This document shows, in pieces, positions 10,316 through 19,778 of a stretch of 64,000 bases of DNA. The notes beneath the pieces were generated by a model that worked only from the letters and a program-made list of their open reading frames with translations, was not told the DNA's origin and ran no database searches. Both the position numbers and the translations under genes were made by a program. The DNA is from an uncultured Nitrospiraceae bacterium (lineage in GTDB: Bacteria; Nitrospirota; Thermodesulfovibrionia; Thermodesulfovibrionales; Dissulfurispiraceae), in contig CAIJNL010000023.1 of the NCBI GenBank assembly GCA_903822005.1, forward strand, positions 1 through 64,000, read 5' to 3'. Position 1 is the stretch's first letter. Each line of letters opens with the position of its first letter.

Positions 10316-11086
10316 ATGAGAAATGAGATAGTAGCACTTGTAGTTCACTTTAATATGTGGTTTCTGCTTGGATGGTTTGATATAAGGCATCGCTATCGGA
10401 GATCTATTATAGGACCATTTTGGATAACAATCAGCACAGGGGTTATGGTAGTCGGCATAGGATTGATGTTTTCTGTTATTTTCAAATCGCCAATACAGGA
10501 GTTTCTGCCGTATTTTGCAATCGGGCAAATAGTCTGGCTCTTTATCTCTACTCAAATAAATGACGCATGCTCAACCTTTGTGCAGTATCAGGCAATTATT
10601 AAACAAATTTCGATTCCATTATCGGTTCATGTAATGCGAAAATTGTGGAATAATCTGATCTTGTTTTGCCACAATATTATTATTGTGGTTGTTCTAATGC
10701 TTATGTACTGCGGCATTTCATGGCAGAGCATGTATGTAGTGCCGGCATTAATTATGATCTTGTTATTGCTGTTCATGGTTTCAATTGTACTGGCAATTGT
10801 CTGCACCAGATTCAGGGATATCATCCAGATTGTCGCCGTTTTGCTGCAGCTTATTTATTTTTTTACACCTGTTTTCTGGATGAAAAATGCATTACCTTCC
10901 GGCTACTCGTGGATCACTGATTATAATCCGTTTAACCATATTATTGAACTGATACGCTCTCCTATTCTCGGAAAGACTCCGCACATGGATCTATGGGGGT
11001 TTATGGCGGCATATATAGTAATAGCCACGCTACTTGCAATATATGCTTTAAGGCGGTATAGACATCGAGTGGCGTACTGGTTATAG
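10316..11086 (+). CDS. ABC-2 type polysaccharide exporter, permease subunit (Wzm-like)
   Basis: A 256-residue integral membrane protein of the ABC-2 family with six predicted helices. It has the N-terminal signature WFDIRHRYRRSIIGPFWITIS typical of O-antigen and teichoic-acid exporters, and ends ALRRYRHRVAYWL. It would form the channel for an undecaprenyl-linked glycan across the inner membrane. It pairs with the ATPase gene 5 bases downstream. There is no clear ribosome-binding site before ATG 10316. It is the first gene of an island with lower GC than its flanks. Confidence 0.88.
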   Translation: MRNEIVALVVHFNMWFLLGWFDIRHRYRRSIIGPFWITISTGVMVVGIGLMFSVIFKSPIQEFLPYFAIGQIVWLFISTQINDACSTFVQYQAIIKQISIPLSVHVMRKLWNNLILFCHNIIIVVVLMLMYCGISWQSMYVVPALIMILLLLFMVSIVLAIVCTRFRDIIQIVAVLLQLIYFFTPVFWMKNALPSGYSWITDYNPFNHIIELIRSPILGKTPHMDLWGFMAAYIVIATLLAIYALRRYRHRVAYWL

Positions 11087-11091
11087 ATTCC

Positions 11092-11793
11092 ATGGTTAAA
11101 ATTGAAGCTAGAGAAGTTTCTCTGAGTTATCCGGTATATGATTCCGTTAGCCGGTCACTCAAGAAAAAACTTGTATGCGCTGCTACAGGCGGGCGCATAG
11201 CCAATGATTCCAGTGGAACCTGCATTCGGGCACTTGAGGATATATCTTTTTTATTTAAAAAAGGTGACAGAGTCGGCCTTATTGGGCATAATGGAGCGGG
11301 TAAATCCACTTTACTAAAAGTGATCGCGGGTGTTTACAGGCCATCATCAGGTAGCCTGGCGGTTAAGGGGACTATAGCGTCCCTGCTTGACCTTTCGCTG
11401 GGCATGGATGGTGAATTCACCGGCTATGAGAATATTATAATGCGGTCCATTCTTATGGGGATATCAATGGATGTTATAAAGAAGAGTATTGATGATATTA
11501 TCGAGTTTTCCGAACTAGGGGAGTATATTAATATGCCAATGCGTATATACTCATCAGGCATGTTGCTACGTCTCGCTTTTTCAACCTGCACTGCGTTTCA
11601 TGCTGATATCATACTCATGGATGAATGGCTTTCCGTTGGAGATGCAGAATTCAGCAAAAAAGCTGAAGACAGACTTATGAAGTATATAAATAAGGCATCA
11701 ATTTTAGTGATGGCATCGCATTCTATTGAGCTGGTTAATAAGATGTGTAACCGGATATTACATATGGAGCATGGCAAGATGTCAGAGGTATAA
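11092..11793 (+). CDS. ABC polysaccharide exporter, ATPase subunit (Wzt-like, short)
   Basis: A 233-residue nucleotide-binding subunit. Walker A is GHNGAGKST, the signature loop is YSSGMLLRLAFS and Walker B is ADIILMDEWLSVGD, with the H-loop in MASHSIEL. SLSYPVYDSVSRSLKKK at the N-terminus is typical of Wzt, TagH and RfbE proteins. It lacks the C-terminal carbohydrate-recognition domain of large Wzt proteins, so export probably does not depend on recognition of a capped glycan terminus. It lies 5 bases after the permease gene. Confidence 0.9.
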   Translation: MVKIEAREVSLSYPVYDSVSRSLKKKLVCAATGGRIANDSSGTCIRALEDISFLFKKGDRVGLIGHNGAGKSTLLKVIAGVYRPSSGSLAVKGTIASLLDLSLGMDGEFTGYENIIMRSILMGISMDVIKKSIDDIIEFSELGEYINMPMRIYSSGMLLRLAFSTCTAFHADIILMDEWLSVGDAEFSKKAEDRLMKYINKASILVMASHSIELVNKMCNRILHMEHGKMSEV

Positions 11794-11945
11794 CCGGTAA
11801 AAGTGCATATCGCAGTCAAGAATGAAAATGGTATGATGCATTGAATGTGCACCAGATTTTTATTATTATGTTTTAGCTTGGGAAAGTGTATTTGCAGTTC
11901 ATTCTATTCTATTGAAAGATAGAATAATAAAGGAGATAAATTCCA

Positions 11946-13245
11946 ATGCAGCCGATCAAATTGGTTCACGATGGAATACAGTATAGCCGGGACAACGTCT
12001 CCGAAGAAAAGTACCAGAACTTTGTGCTTATTACAAATGAAGCCCTGAACACAAGAGACTTCACCGTCAGCGGTTTTCCATTCATGCTTCAGGTTGAGCC
12101 AACGAGTCTTTGCAATCTCTCATGTATCCTGTGCCCCACCGGCAGGCGCGAGCTTAACCGACCTTACCGGCATATGCGGCTGAATGAATTCAGGTCGCTG
12201 ATTGACGATATGGAGCGCTACTGCTCTTTCTCGTTCTTTGGGATTGTGGAGAACCACTTATGAACCCTGAATTGCCGTCGATGATTCGCTATGCGTCGGA
12301 ACGCGGTATCAAGAGCGTTACCAGTACAAACGCCCATTTTTCAATGATGAAGCCTACACGGAAGAGCTGCTGAAATCAGGGCTGACCACCCTTATTGTGG
12401 CCGTGGATTCTGTTTCGGCGGATAACTACGCGATCTATCGGAAGAGCGGCGACCTCGATTGCGTTCTCGGCGGACTGCGTAAGGCAATATCAATTAAAAA
12501 GCGTACCGGGTCAAAAACACTGATTAACGTCCGCATGGTGATTATGAAGCAAAATGAACATGAAATTTCAGCAATTGAATGTATGGCGCGAGATGCTGGA
12601 GCTGACGTTTTTACGATCAAGAGCCTGAACCCGAGCCATGGCGTTATCGCAAAGGACGAAGAATTGCTACCCACCGATCCTCAATATCGGCGTTATGAAT
12701 ACATCCCAGGCACTTTTGAGAGGGTGAGAGCAGATGCTATTTGCCGCAGAGTCTGGACAATGTCGAATATACTCTCTAACGGGGATGTGGTTCCCTGTAC
12801 TTATGATTACGACTCTGAAATGAAGGTAGGCAATGTTTTCGAGACACCCTTTACACAGATTTGGAATAGTTCCGCATACAGTGAACTGAGAAAAAGGATT
12901 TATCACGACATGCAAGCTATTCCTAAATGCAGCCGCTGCGGAGTCAATTTTATGCTTACGGAGTATAGATGGTTTGTAAAGGCGAGTGACTTAAGATTCG
13001 GGAATAGGCTGGCGATTTCTGTGGACAATCCAGACGTCGAGATAACGAGGCTCACCGATAAAGTTTTTCAGTACGCAGAGACGCTTGCCGCGCTGAAGGG
13101 GCAAATTGATGCGATACAATCAAGTATCGGGTGGAAAATGCTTGAGAGACTGCGCTTATTGCGTAATGCCCTCATTCCGGAATCGGTATATCTTCGACTG
13201 AGAAAATATTTATTGCGAGTACAAAAGAAAGAGACGAGAGTTTAA
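11946..13245 (+). pseudogene. Radical SAM/SPASM protein, interrupted by two single-base frameshifts
   Basis: The reading frame opens at ATG 11946 (AAAGGAG upstream) and carries the radical SAM cluster CNLSCILC near residue 58. It then goes out of frame twice. At about 12246-12250 one G seems missing: the next frame reads GEPLMNPELPSMIRYASERG. At the T run 12341-12345 one T seems missing: the third frame reads NDEAYTEELLKSGL and continues to 13245. The C-terminal part has SPASM-type cysteines (VVPCTYDYD, CSRCG) and a WNSSAYSELR motif. A glycosyltransferase-like tail (IGWKMLERLRLLR) ends it. Restoring two bases gives one continuous protein of ~434 residues. Either real decay or homopolymer sequencing error; other genes in this island show the same type of lesion. 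Confidence 0.82.
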
Positions 13246-13274
13246 TTACCATACAGGTCTCATTTTCCATTATA

Positions 13275-16073
13275 ATGCCGACATACAATCGCGAGGATTG
13301 CATTAAAAATGCTATTGATTCTCTTTTGGCTCAAACTTATCAACGCTTTGAACTTATAGTTATTGATGACGGGTCAACGGACGGAACGGATAAATATTTA
13401 AAAGAAATTTATAAAGTGGCAATAAAAAAAAGAAAGATAAAATATTTTAAGCTGCGCAATAATAAAGGAGCGGCTTTTGCCAGAAATGAAGGTCTCAGAA
13501 AAGCTAAATATAATTGGATTGGATATTTGGATACTGACAATCTGATGCATGAGCACTTCCTTGAAACATTTGCTGATGGCATAGAAAAAAACACAAATTA
13601 TGACATTTTTTATGCACAAATAAAGCATCGCCAGTCACAAGCTATAATCGGTCGTCCATTTAATTTTGATGAATTAGTTCAATTTAATTATATTGATTTG
13701 GGAGTATTTGTTCATGCTGCTGCAATTTACAAAGAACTTGGCGGATTCGATGTTAAGTTGAACAGACTGATAGACTGGGATTTGATAATAAAATATACAG
13801 AAAAATATCCTGCTAAATTTATTGAGAAAATATTATTAGACTATGACAACGACCCTATATTTTTAAGAATTTCAAATAATGCGTCCTTTGAAAATGCATA
13901 TAAGCGGGTTATTCTGAATTTTTTCAAAAGAATTCCGGCACCACTTTTCATCGAAAAATATACCGGGCAGATACAGCACTTAAAAGGATCAGTTGCCGAT
14001 CTGAATCGCGAGATATCCAGTCTCAACCTTGCAGTCTCCGAGTGCGAAGGCGAGATAGCCAGTTTAAAACAAACAATGGCTTACCGTGACAAACTAATAG
14101 ATGAATTTGTTAATTCCAATAGTTGGCGAATTACCAGACCTCTGCGCATTGTTGGACACCAGTTTAAAAGATGCCGATGCGTTGTTGCATACGCCATGAC
14201 TTATATTAAGCATAGCGGCGGTTTTCATGGCATTCTTAAGAAAATAATACGGAGATATCGGCGGGAGGGCTTTGCCGGCATTAAGCGTGGTTTCGATACA
14301 GCTGACAGATCTGAACCAAGTCGAAATAATTATGTTGAGTGGATTCGTCGTTATGACACCCTTACAGACGAAGCGCGTTCAGCCATGCGATTGCGCATAG
14401 ATAATTTTGGACGCAGGCCGCTGATTTCTGTATTGATGCCAGCATATAATCCCAAACCGGAATGGTTGATTGAAGCCATAGAATCAGTCCGGAAACAGAT
14501 CTATCCTTATTGGGAATTATATGTTGCTGCTGAAGCTTCCACAAACAAAAAAATCCGCGGGATTTTGGAGCATTATTTCAGGGAAGATTCGCGTATTAAA
14601 GTTGTTTACGGGGAAAATAATGATCACATTTCCCCCTCGTTCAACAACGCCTTGATGCTGACCGCAGGAGAGTGGGTAGCATTACTTGGTCATGAGGATC
14701 GACTGACCGAACATGCCCTGTTTTGGGTAGCTGATGCCATCAATAAAAATCAGGAGGCCAAGCTGGTTTATTCAGACGAAGATAAAATTGACGATTCCGG
14801 CCGGAGATATGATCCATATTTCAAGAGCGACTGGAATAAGGATTTATTCTATGCCCACAATATGATCGCACATTTGGGCATATATCGTTCTGATCTTTTA
14901 AAAGAAGTTAGCAATATTAGAGAAGGGTTGCCAGCCGCGCAGGATTACGATCTTGCAGTTAGCATCATTGAACAAATTGAACCTGGGCAGATTTATCATA
15001 TACCCCGAGTGCTTTATCACTGGCGGGTGCGCGCTGAAAGCAAAGCTAAATCAGGCACCGCCAAACTCTATGCCATGCGGGCAGGCGAAAAAGCGCTGAA
15101 TGAACATTTTAAAAGGCAAGGGGTAAATGCTATGGCTGAGCCTCTTGCTTCCGGAATGTATCGCATACGCTACTTTTTACCGCACAACTTGCCATTGGTC
15201 AGTCTGATGATACCTACCAGGAACGGATTGCAATTATTAAAGAAATGCATAGAAAGCATCCTGAAGAAGACGACCTATCCAAAATATGAAATTCTTATAA
15301 TTGATAATGCCTCAGATGATCCCGCAAGTTTGTCTTATTTTAAAGAAATAGAAGCTGAAGAAAAGGTGCGGATTGTGAGAGCTGATGGTCCATTTAATTT
15401 TTCAGCATTGAACAATAGTGCAATCAAGTTGGCGAGAGGCGAGATTGTTGGATTGCTGAATAATGATATTGAAGTCATCTCACCCGATTGGTTGTCCGAA
15501 ATGGTTGCCCATGCGTTAAGGCCAGAAGTTGGTGCTGTCGGAGCAAGATTATGGTATCCAGAAGAGACACTCCAGCACGCAGGAGTTGTGCTGGGAATGG
15601 GGCTCGGCCGCGTAGCCGGGCATGTGCATGGTCACCTGCCCCGGCACAATAACGGCTACTTCGGCCGCGCGAGCGTTACACAGGAATTTTCAGCTGTAAC
15701 GGCCGCATGTCTGGTTATAAGAAAGGCAGTTTATGAAGAAGTCGGTGGATTCAATGAATCGGATCTTCAGGTAGCTTTTAATGATATAGATTTCTGTTTG
15801 CGTCTCGGCAAGGCAGGGTATAGCAATATATGGACCCCTTATGCAGAGCTATACCATCATGAATCCGCCACACGAGGTCAAGAAGATACTCCAGAAAAGC
15901 GAAAACGGTTCGAAAATGAGGTGACATATATGAAACATAAATGGGGTAATGTTCTGTTGACAGATCCTGCCTACAGCCCGAATCTCAGTTTAGATTATGC
16001 TGATTTCAGTCTGGCCTGGCCACCGAGAGTTGATTTGATAGCCCTACCGCATGCCAAGCTGGAATATAGGTAA
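13275..16073 (+). CDS. Multi-domain family 2 glycosyltransferase
   Basis: A 932-residue protein with three GT2-type modules. Module 1 (about 1-230) begins MPTYNREDCIKNAIDSLL and has VIDDGSTDGTDKYL. A coiled coil follows (about 235-280). Module 2 (about 375-620) has VLMPAYNPKPEWLIEAIESV and SDEDKID, but its first acidic motif is degenerate (AAEASTNKK). Module 3 (about 640-900) has LMIPTRNGLQLLKKCIESIL, IIDNASDDP, LNNDIEVI and GGFNE. It probably adds sugars to the exported glycan. ATG 13275 falls in the middle of the first beta strand: the in-frame codons upstream read VSFSII, so translation may start further up at a non-ATG codon. The first 700 bases are markedly AT-rich. Confidence 0.85.
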   Translation: MPTYNREDCIKNAIDSLLAQTYQRFELIVIDDGSTDGTDKYLKEIYKVAIKKRKIKYFKLRNNKGAAFARNEGLRKAKYNWIGYLDTDNLMHEHFLETFADGIEKNTNYDIFYAQIKHRQSQAIIGRPFNFDELVQFNYIDLGVFVHAAAIYKELGGFDVKLNRLIDWDLIIKYTEKYPAKFIEKILLDYDNDPIFLRISNNASFENAYKRVILNFFKRIPAPLFIEKYTGQIQHLKGSVADLNREISSLNLAVSECEGEIASLKQTMAYRDKLIDEFVNSNSWRITRPLRIVGHQFKRCRCVVAYAMTYIKHSGGFHGILKKIIRRYRREGFAGIKRGFDTADRSEPSRNNYVEWIRRYDTLTDEARSAMRLRIDNFGRRPLISVLMPAYNPKPEWLIEAIESVRKQIYPYWELYVAAEASTNKKIRGILEHYFREDSRIKVVYGENNDHISPSFNNALMLTAGEWVALLGHEDRLTEHALFWVADAINKNQEAKLVYSDEDKIDDSGRRYDPYFKSDWNKDLFYAHNMIAHLGIYRSDLLKEVSNIREGLPAAQDYDLAVSIIEQIEPGQIYHIPRVLYHWRVRAESKAKSGTAKLYAMRAGEKALNEHFKRQGVNAMAEPLASGMYRIRYFLPHNLPLVSLMIPTRNGLQLLKKCIESILKKTTYPKYEILIIDNASDDPASLSYFKEIEAEEKVRIVRADGPFNFSALNNSAIKLARGEIVGLLNNDIEVISPDWLSEMVAHALRPEVGAVGARLWYPEETLQHAGVVLGMGLGRVAGHVHGHLPRHNNGYFGRASVTQEFSAVTAACLVIRKAVYEEVGGFNESDLQVAFNDIDFCLRLGKAGYSNIWTPYAELYHHESATRGQEDTPEKRKRFENEVTYMKHKWGNVLLTDPAYSPNLSLDYADFSLAWPPRVDLIALPHAKLEYR

Positions 16074-16094
16074 TAGTGTTATTTAGGAGTGCAG

Positions 16095-18560
16095 ATGACT
16101 TTTAATCGTATAGTAATCAGTGTTTTCTCTATTTGCTCATTTTTTATAGCAACAGTAATCGTATATGACGATTACTGCAACTATAGACAATTAAGATTTG
16201 TTGTTTGTATGGAGTCATCACAGCCCGGCATAAGTCAGATCTTTTTTAATGCAGGACGTGGATACAATGAGCAAGACTCCTACTCAATAACAATTGCAGA
16301 TGGAAAACAGCAGTACGTTTTCCCATTGACTTGGAAAGCAATAAAAAAACTTCGTTTTGATCCGATCAATGTGACGGCAACGGTTCAAATAAAGGACGCC
16401 AGGATTGAAAATAAGCAGGGTAACATCATAAAACAATTTTCAGCACAATCCTTTCGATCGGTACAACAAATTGCCCAAATGGATACCATGGCGGGTACAG
16501 TGATCGTTCATACGATTCAAGATGCAAATGATCCCGTACTGGAAATAGAAGATTCCGCGATTAAGAATCCAGCTGGCTGGAGGGATTATATAATGGAGCG
16601 GGGATGGATAATTGCCGTATACAGCTTGATAAGTTTTATTTTCCTGAGTGGTCTGATTTATTTTGTCATTTTTGATAAAGGCCGCCAATATATTATTCAC
16701 GGAATTCGGAGCTTTAAAATTTATTTAACAGAAAACCCCAAGAAAAGCCTGGTATTTTATTTCTGGTTTTTCACGGCTATGCTTTTGGGCATCAAATTAT
16801 GGCTGATTGGCACCTATGGTAATGCAACGCCATTTTGGGATCAATGGGATACCGAAGCAGCTGCAATCTATAAATCATACCTTGAAGGTACTCTTGTCTG
16901 GACTGACTTAATCACTCCACACAATGAGCATCGCATACTTACAGAACGACTGCTTGCACTAGCCATACTCAAAAGTAATGGCATCTGGAACCCCTTGCTG
17001 CAGATGGTTGTAAATGCTGTTCTCCACATTTTCACACTGGTAGTCTGCATCATATTAATAATGCGCGTAATTGGCCGCAATTGTCTGCCGATCCTGATAT
17101 TATTTTCGCTAGTACTCTTTGGCATTCCATCTGGTTGGGAAAACACATTGATGGGATGTGAGTCATTGTTTTATTTTGTCTTGTTATTCAGTATTATGGG
17201 TTTGTGGTTGACCGTAACCCAAGAACCACTTTCAGTTTATTGGTGGAGTGGAGTGGTTTGTGGGATATTAGCCTTCTTTTCTCTTGCATCAGGCATTGTC
17301 GCCTTTGCTGCGGCTGTAATTAGTGGTCTTATATTCTATGCGATGAGGCTGCGTAAAACTTGCAGTCAGTTGCTGGCGGTTGTTATTCTATCAGGACTGT
17401 TTACTCTTGGAGTCGCAATGACACCGACTATAGCGCACCACGCAGCTTTAAAGGCATCTACGCTCCCGCAGTTTCTGGATGCCATGATGCATGTTTTCGG
17501 ATGGCCGATTTCGTCGAATGCATTTGGAGCGCTAATTCGTAATTTACCGGCCCTGGTTTTTCTCGGTGTGATGCTATGGAAACGTCCACCGGCGGATGAT
17601 AGAAAATGGTTTCTACTAGCACTCGCAGTCTGGTCGTTTGGTCAGGATGTAAGCATTGCCTATGGTCGCGCAGTTGGCAATCTTGCCTCGCGCTATCTGG
17701 ATTTATTCACGGTCGGTATTCTGATCAACTTTGCATGCTTGATTTCTATTGCCCAAGAACATATTAGTAAACAGAAGGGCTGGACAACGCTATGTGTGAG
17801 TTTTTGGACGTTAACGGTTTTAATTTCGCTGGGACTGTATGCCGGGAAACATGTTCCGGCGGACCTTGCCGCAAGACGCGATACCGCGATTGCGCAGGAA
17901 ATCAACACTCGCAATTATTTGCTGACTGGAGATTTCAGTCATTTGAAAGACAAACCTTTTTTCCATGTGCCCTACCCCAATTCGGAACGTTTAGCTTTAA
18001 TACTTGAGTCACCAGTCATCCGTTCGATTTTGCCGACTAATCTTCGCAGCCCGCTAGCCCACACTTCAATTGAGAGTGAACCGGACAATGTTTTTGTTCC
18101 GGACGGCTACTATCCCACCACTCCGAAGCGAAACGGCATGACATTGGGCAGTTACGGTGTCCTTGGTAATGAGGCAACCGGAGAAGCCCGAATAAGATTC
18201 GATGCCAACAGGCAGAGCAACCTGTTGGCAATTCCAGTGGCCGGGTATCCGCTAAGCAACGGTATCAATGTTGAAGTGGAACAAAATTATAAAAAAATCC
18301 GCGTAAGTATAAAAACCAATCCAAAAGAATCTTGGGACATGGCTTATTTCAGGGTGGAGAATGGCGCCTTTTCCATCCATATTACCGATTCCAGCACTAC
18401 TGCTTGGCTGGCGGTAGGCGCCCCATTTGTGACAGGGAGGCTCGATGCGTTCATCAATGACTTGCTTTCCAGCTATTTTATGTTTATTTTAATAGGGTTT
18501 GTGCCTGTTGTTGTATTGCTGACACAATGTGGCCTCACTAACCACGAAAAAAATCTATAA
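16095..18560 (+). CDS. Large polytopic membrane protein of the polysaccharide island
   Basis: About 821 residues. An N-terminal membrane anchor is followed by a ~130-residue extracytoplasmic beta-rich part. About ten or more transmembrane helices then run from ~165 to ~620, with a helix at the very C-terminus after another ~180-residue soluble segment. The layout resembles GT-C glycosyltransferase or polymerase-type proteins (ATPFWDQWDTEA and TPHNEHRILTERLL sit in the first periplasmic loop, where GT-C enzymes keep catalytic acids), but I cannot assign a family. ATG 16095 is preferred over GTG 16089 because GGAG lies at the right distance. It follows the large glycosyltransferase by 21 bases. 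Confidence 0.75.
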   Translation: MTFNRIVISVFSICSFFIATVIVYDDYCNYRQLRFVVCMESSQPGISQIFFNAGRGYNEQDSYSITIADGKQQYVFPLTWKAIKKLRFDPINVTATVQIKDARIENKQGNIIKQFSAQSFRSVQQIAQMDTMAGTVIVHTIQDANDPVLEIEDSAIKNPAGWRDYIMERGWIIAVYSLISFIFLSGLIYFVIFDKGRQYIIHGIRSFKIYLTENPKKSLVFYFWFFTAMLLGIKLWLIGTYGNATPFWDQWDTEAAAIYKSYLEGTLVWTDLITPHNEHRILTERLLALAILKSNGIWNPLLQMVVNAVLHIFTLVVCIILIMRVIGRNCLPILILFSLVLFGIPSGWENTLMGCESLFYFVLLFSIMGLWLTVTQEPLSVYWWSGVVCGILAFFSLASGIVAFAAAVISGLIFYAMRLRKTCSQLLAVVILSGLFTLGVAMTPTIAHHAALKASTLPQFLDAMMHVFGWPISSNAFGALIRNLPALVFLGVMLWKRPPADDRKWFLLALAVWSFGQDVSIAYGRAVGNLASRYLDLFTVGILINFACLISIAQEHISKQKGWTTLCVSFWTLTVLISLGLYAGKHVPADLAARRDTAIAQEINTRNYLLTGDFSHLKDKPFFHVPYPNSERLALILESPVIRSILPTNLRSPLAHTSIESEPDNVFVPDGYYPTTPKRNGMTLGSYGVLGNEATGEARIRFDANRQSNLLAIPVAGYPLSNGINVEVEQNYKKIRVSIKTNPKESWDMAYFRVENGAFSIHITDSSTTAWLAVGAPFVTGRLDAFINDLLSSYFMFILIGFVPVVVLLTQCGLTNHEKNL

Positions 18561-18580
18561 AAGACTGATTATAGGACAAA

Positions 18581-19503
18581 ATGAGAGAGAAGAAAACAGC
18601 TGCTGTCATAATAACGTATTTTCCGACGTTTCCGACTTTTAGCTCATTGTTAGAGGTGATAGCGGAGCAGGTTGATTTGTTTGCAGTTGTCGACAACGGG
18701 TCTTTCCTGATGTTTTGGAATTAGTAGAAAACTGCTGTTCTCGATATAGCAACAATCATCTTATAAGGCGCAAAGAAAATCTCGGTGTGGCAACCGCACA
18801 AAATATAGGCAGTGAATGGGCTAAAGATCAGGGGGCTGAATATATTATTCTATTTGACCAAGATAGTCTTCCTGCTCCCGATTTGGTTGCTCAGCTAATG
18901 AAGGCTTATAATTCAATAGCCGCGCAAGGGGAAAACATTAGCGCCGTAGGGCCTGTTATACGGGATGTAAGGACTGCCACGACCGCACCGTTTATACGGA
19001 TAGGATGGTTCGGCACCAGACGAATCTTTCCGGATGCAGAGCCGGTAATAGCAGCTGATTTTCTGATCTCATCAGGCATGTTATGTTCCATTGAGACATT
19101 CCAGCCAGTCGGCCTTATGCGAGAAGAACTATTTATTGATCATGTTGACACAGACTGGTTTTTGAGAGCTGGGGCAGCCGGATATAATGCATGGGGTGTT
19201 CGGGATGCAACTATGCATCACAGTCTTGGGGAAGAAGTGCGCAGCTACAGTATTTTTAAAGGGCGGTTAATGTATATGCACAAGCCGTTTCGATATTACT
19301 ATACTTTCAGAAACAGCATTAATTTATACAGAAAGAAATATGCTACCGCAAAGTGGATCTCGGGAGATATAGTCAGGCTATGCAAGATTCTAGTTGTTAT
19401 TCTTTTTAATAAAAACAGATATGAATGTTATAAAATGATAGTCATCGGATTATTGCATGGCCTTATCGGGCGAAGCGGCAGATATAGGGGAGAATCCAAC
19501 TAA
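18581..19503 (+). pseudogene. GT2 rhamnosyltransferase-like gene with one frameshift
   Basis: An ORF from ATG 18581 reads TAAVIITYFPTFP ... LFAVVDNGS and then goes out of frame at the T run about 18703-18705. Adding one T restores SFPDVLELVENC and the long downstream frame to 19503. That frame has VATAQNIGSEWAKDQGAEYI, LFDQDSLPAPDL (the DxD-like metal site), DHVDTDWFLRAGAAGY and the Arg-rich end FRNSINLYRKKY. The restored protein has ~307 residues, the usual size of RfbF/WbbL-type rhamnosyltransferases. The lesion is a one-base loss in a homopolymer, the same type as in the radical SAM gene. Whether it is real or an assembly error cannot be told here. Confidence 0.82.
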
Positions 19504-19778
19504 TGACTTTTATCATTAGTATTATTACATATTAACCATGTATGAATATGTTAGAGAAAACTACATCCGCTCTGGCGCGTTCAATAAAGGAAGCAGGCAT
19601 TCTGGGACAGCTTTACATTATGGACAATAGCGATAGTGTATTAGGCAGAAACTCAGAGTTTATAGAAAACTACGGGCTGAATGTTCTCTATATCCGGCAG
19701 CATGGAACTATCGGATATGGTATGGGTCACAATCTTGCCATTGCATTAAGTCATGCGCAATCTATTCTGGTATATTGA
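19503..19778 (+). pseudogene. GT2 glycosyltransferase remnant (nonsense codon and 3' truncation)
   Basis: ATG 19503 overlaps the previous stop as TAATG and reads MTFIISIITY, a normal GT2 first strand. An in-frame TAA then follows at 19533-19535. The same frame continues with MNMLEKTTSALARS, LYIMDNSDS and IRQHGTIGYGMGHNLAIALS, the expected N-terminal third of a GT2 enzyme. It ends at 19778 inside the 3' end of lptG. The catalytic half is missing. This marks the right edge of the polysaccharide island, probably a deletion or insertion joint near 19760-19780. Confidence 0.75.
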
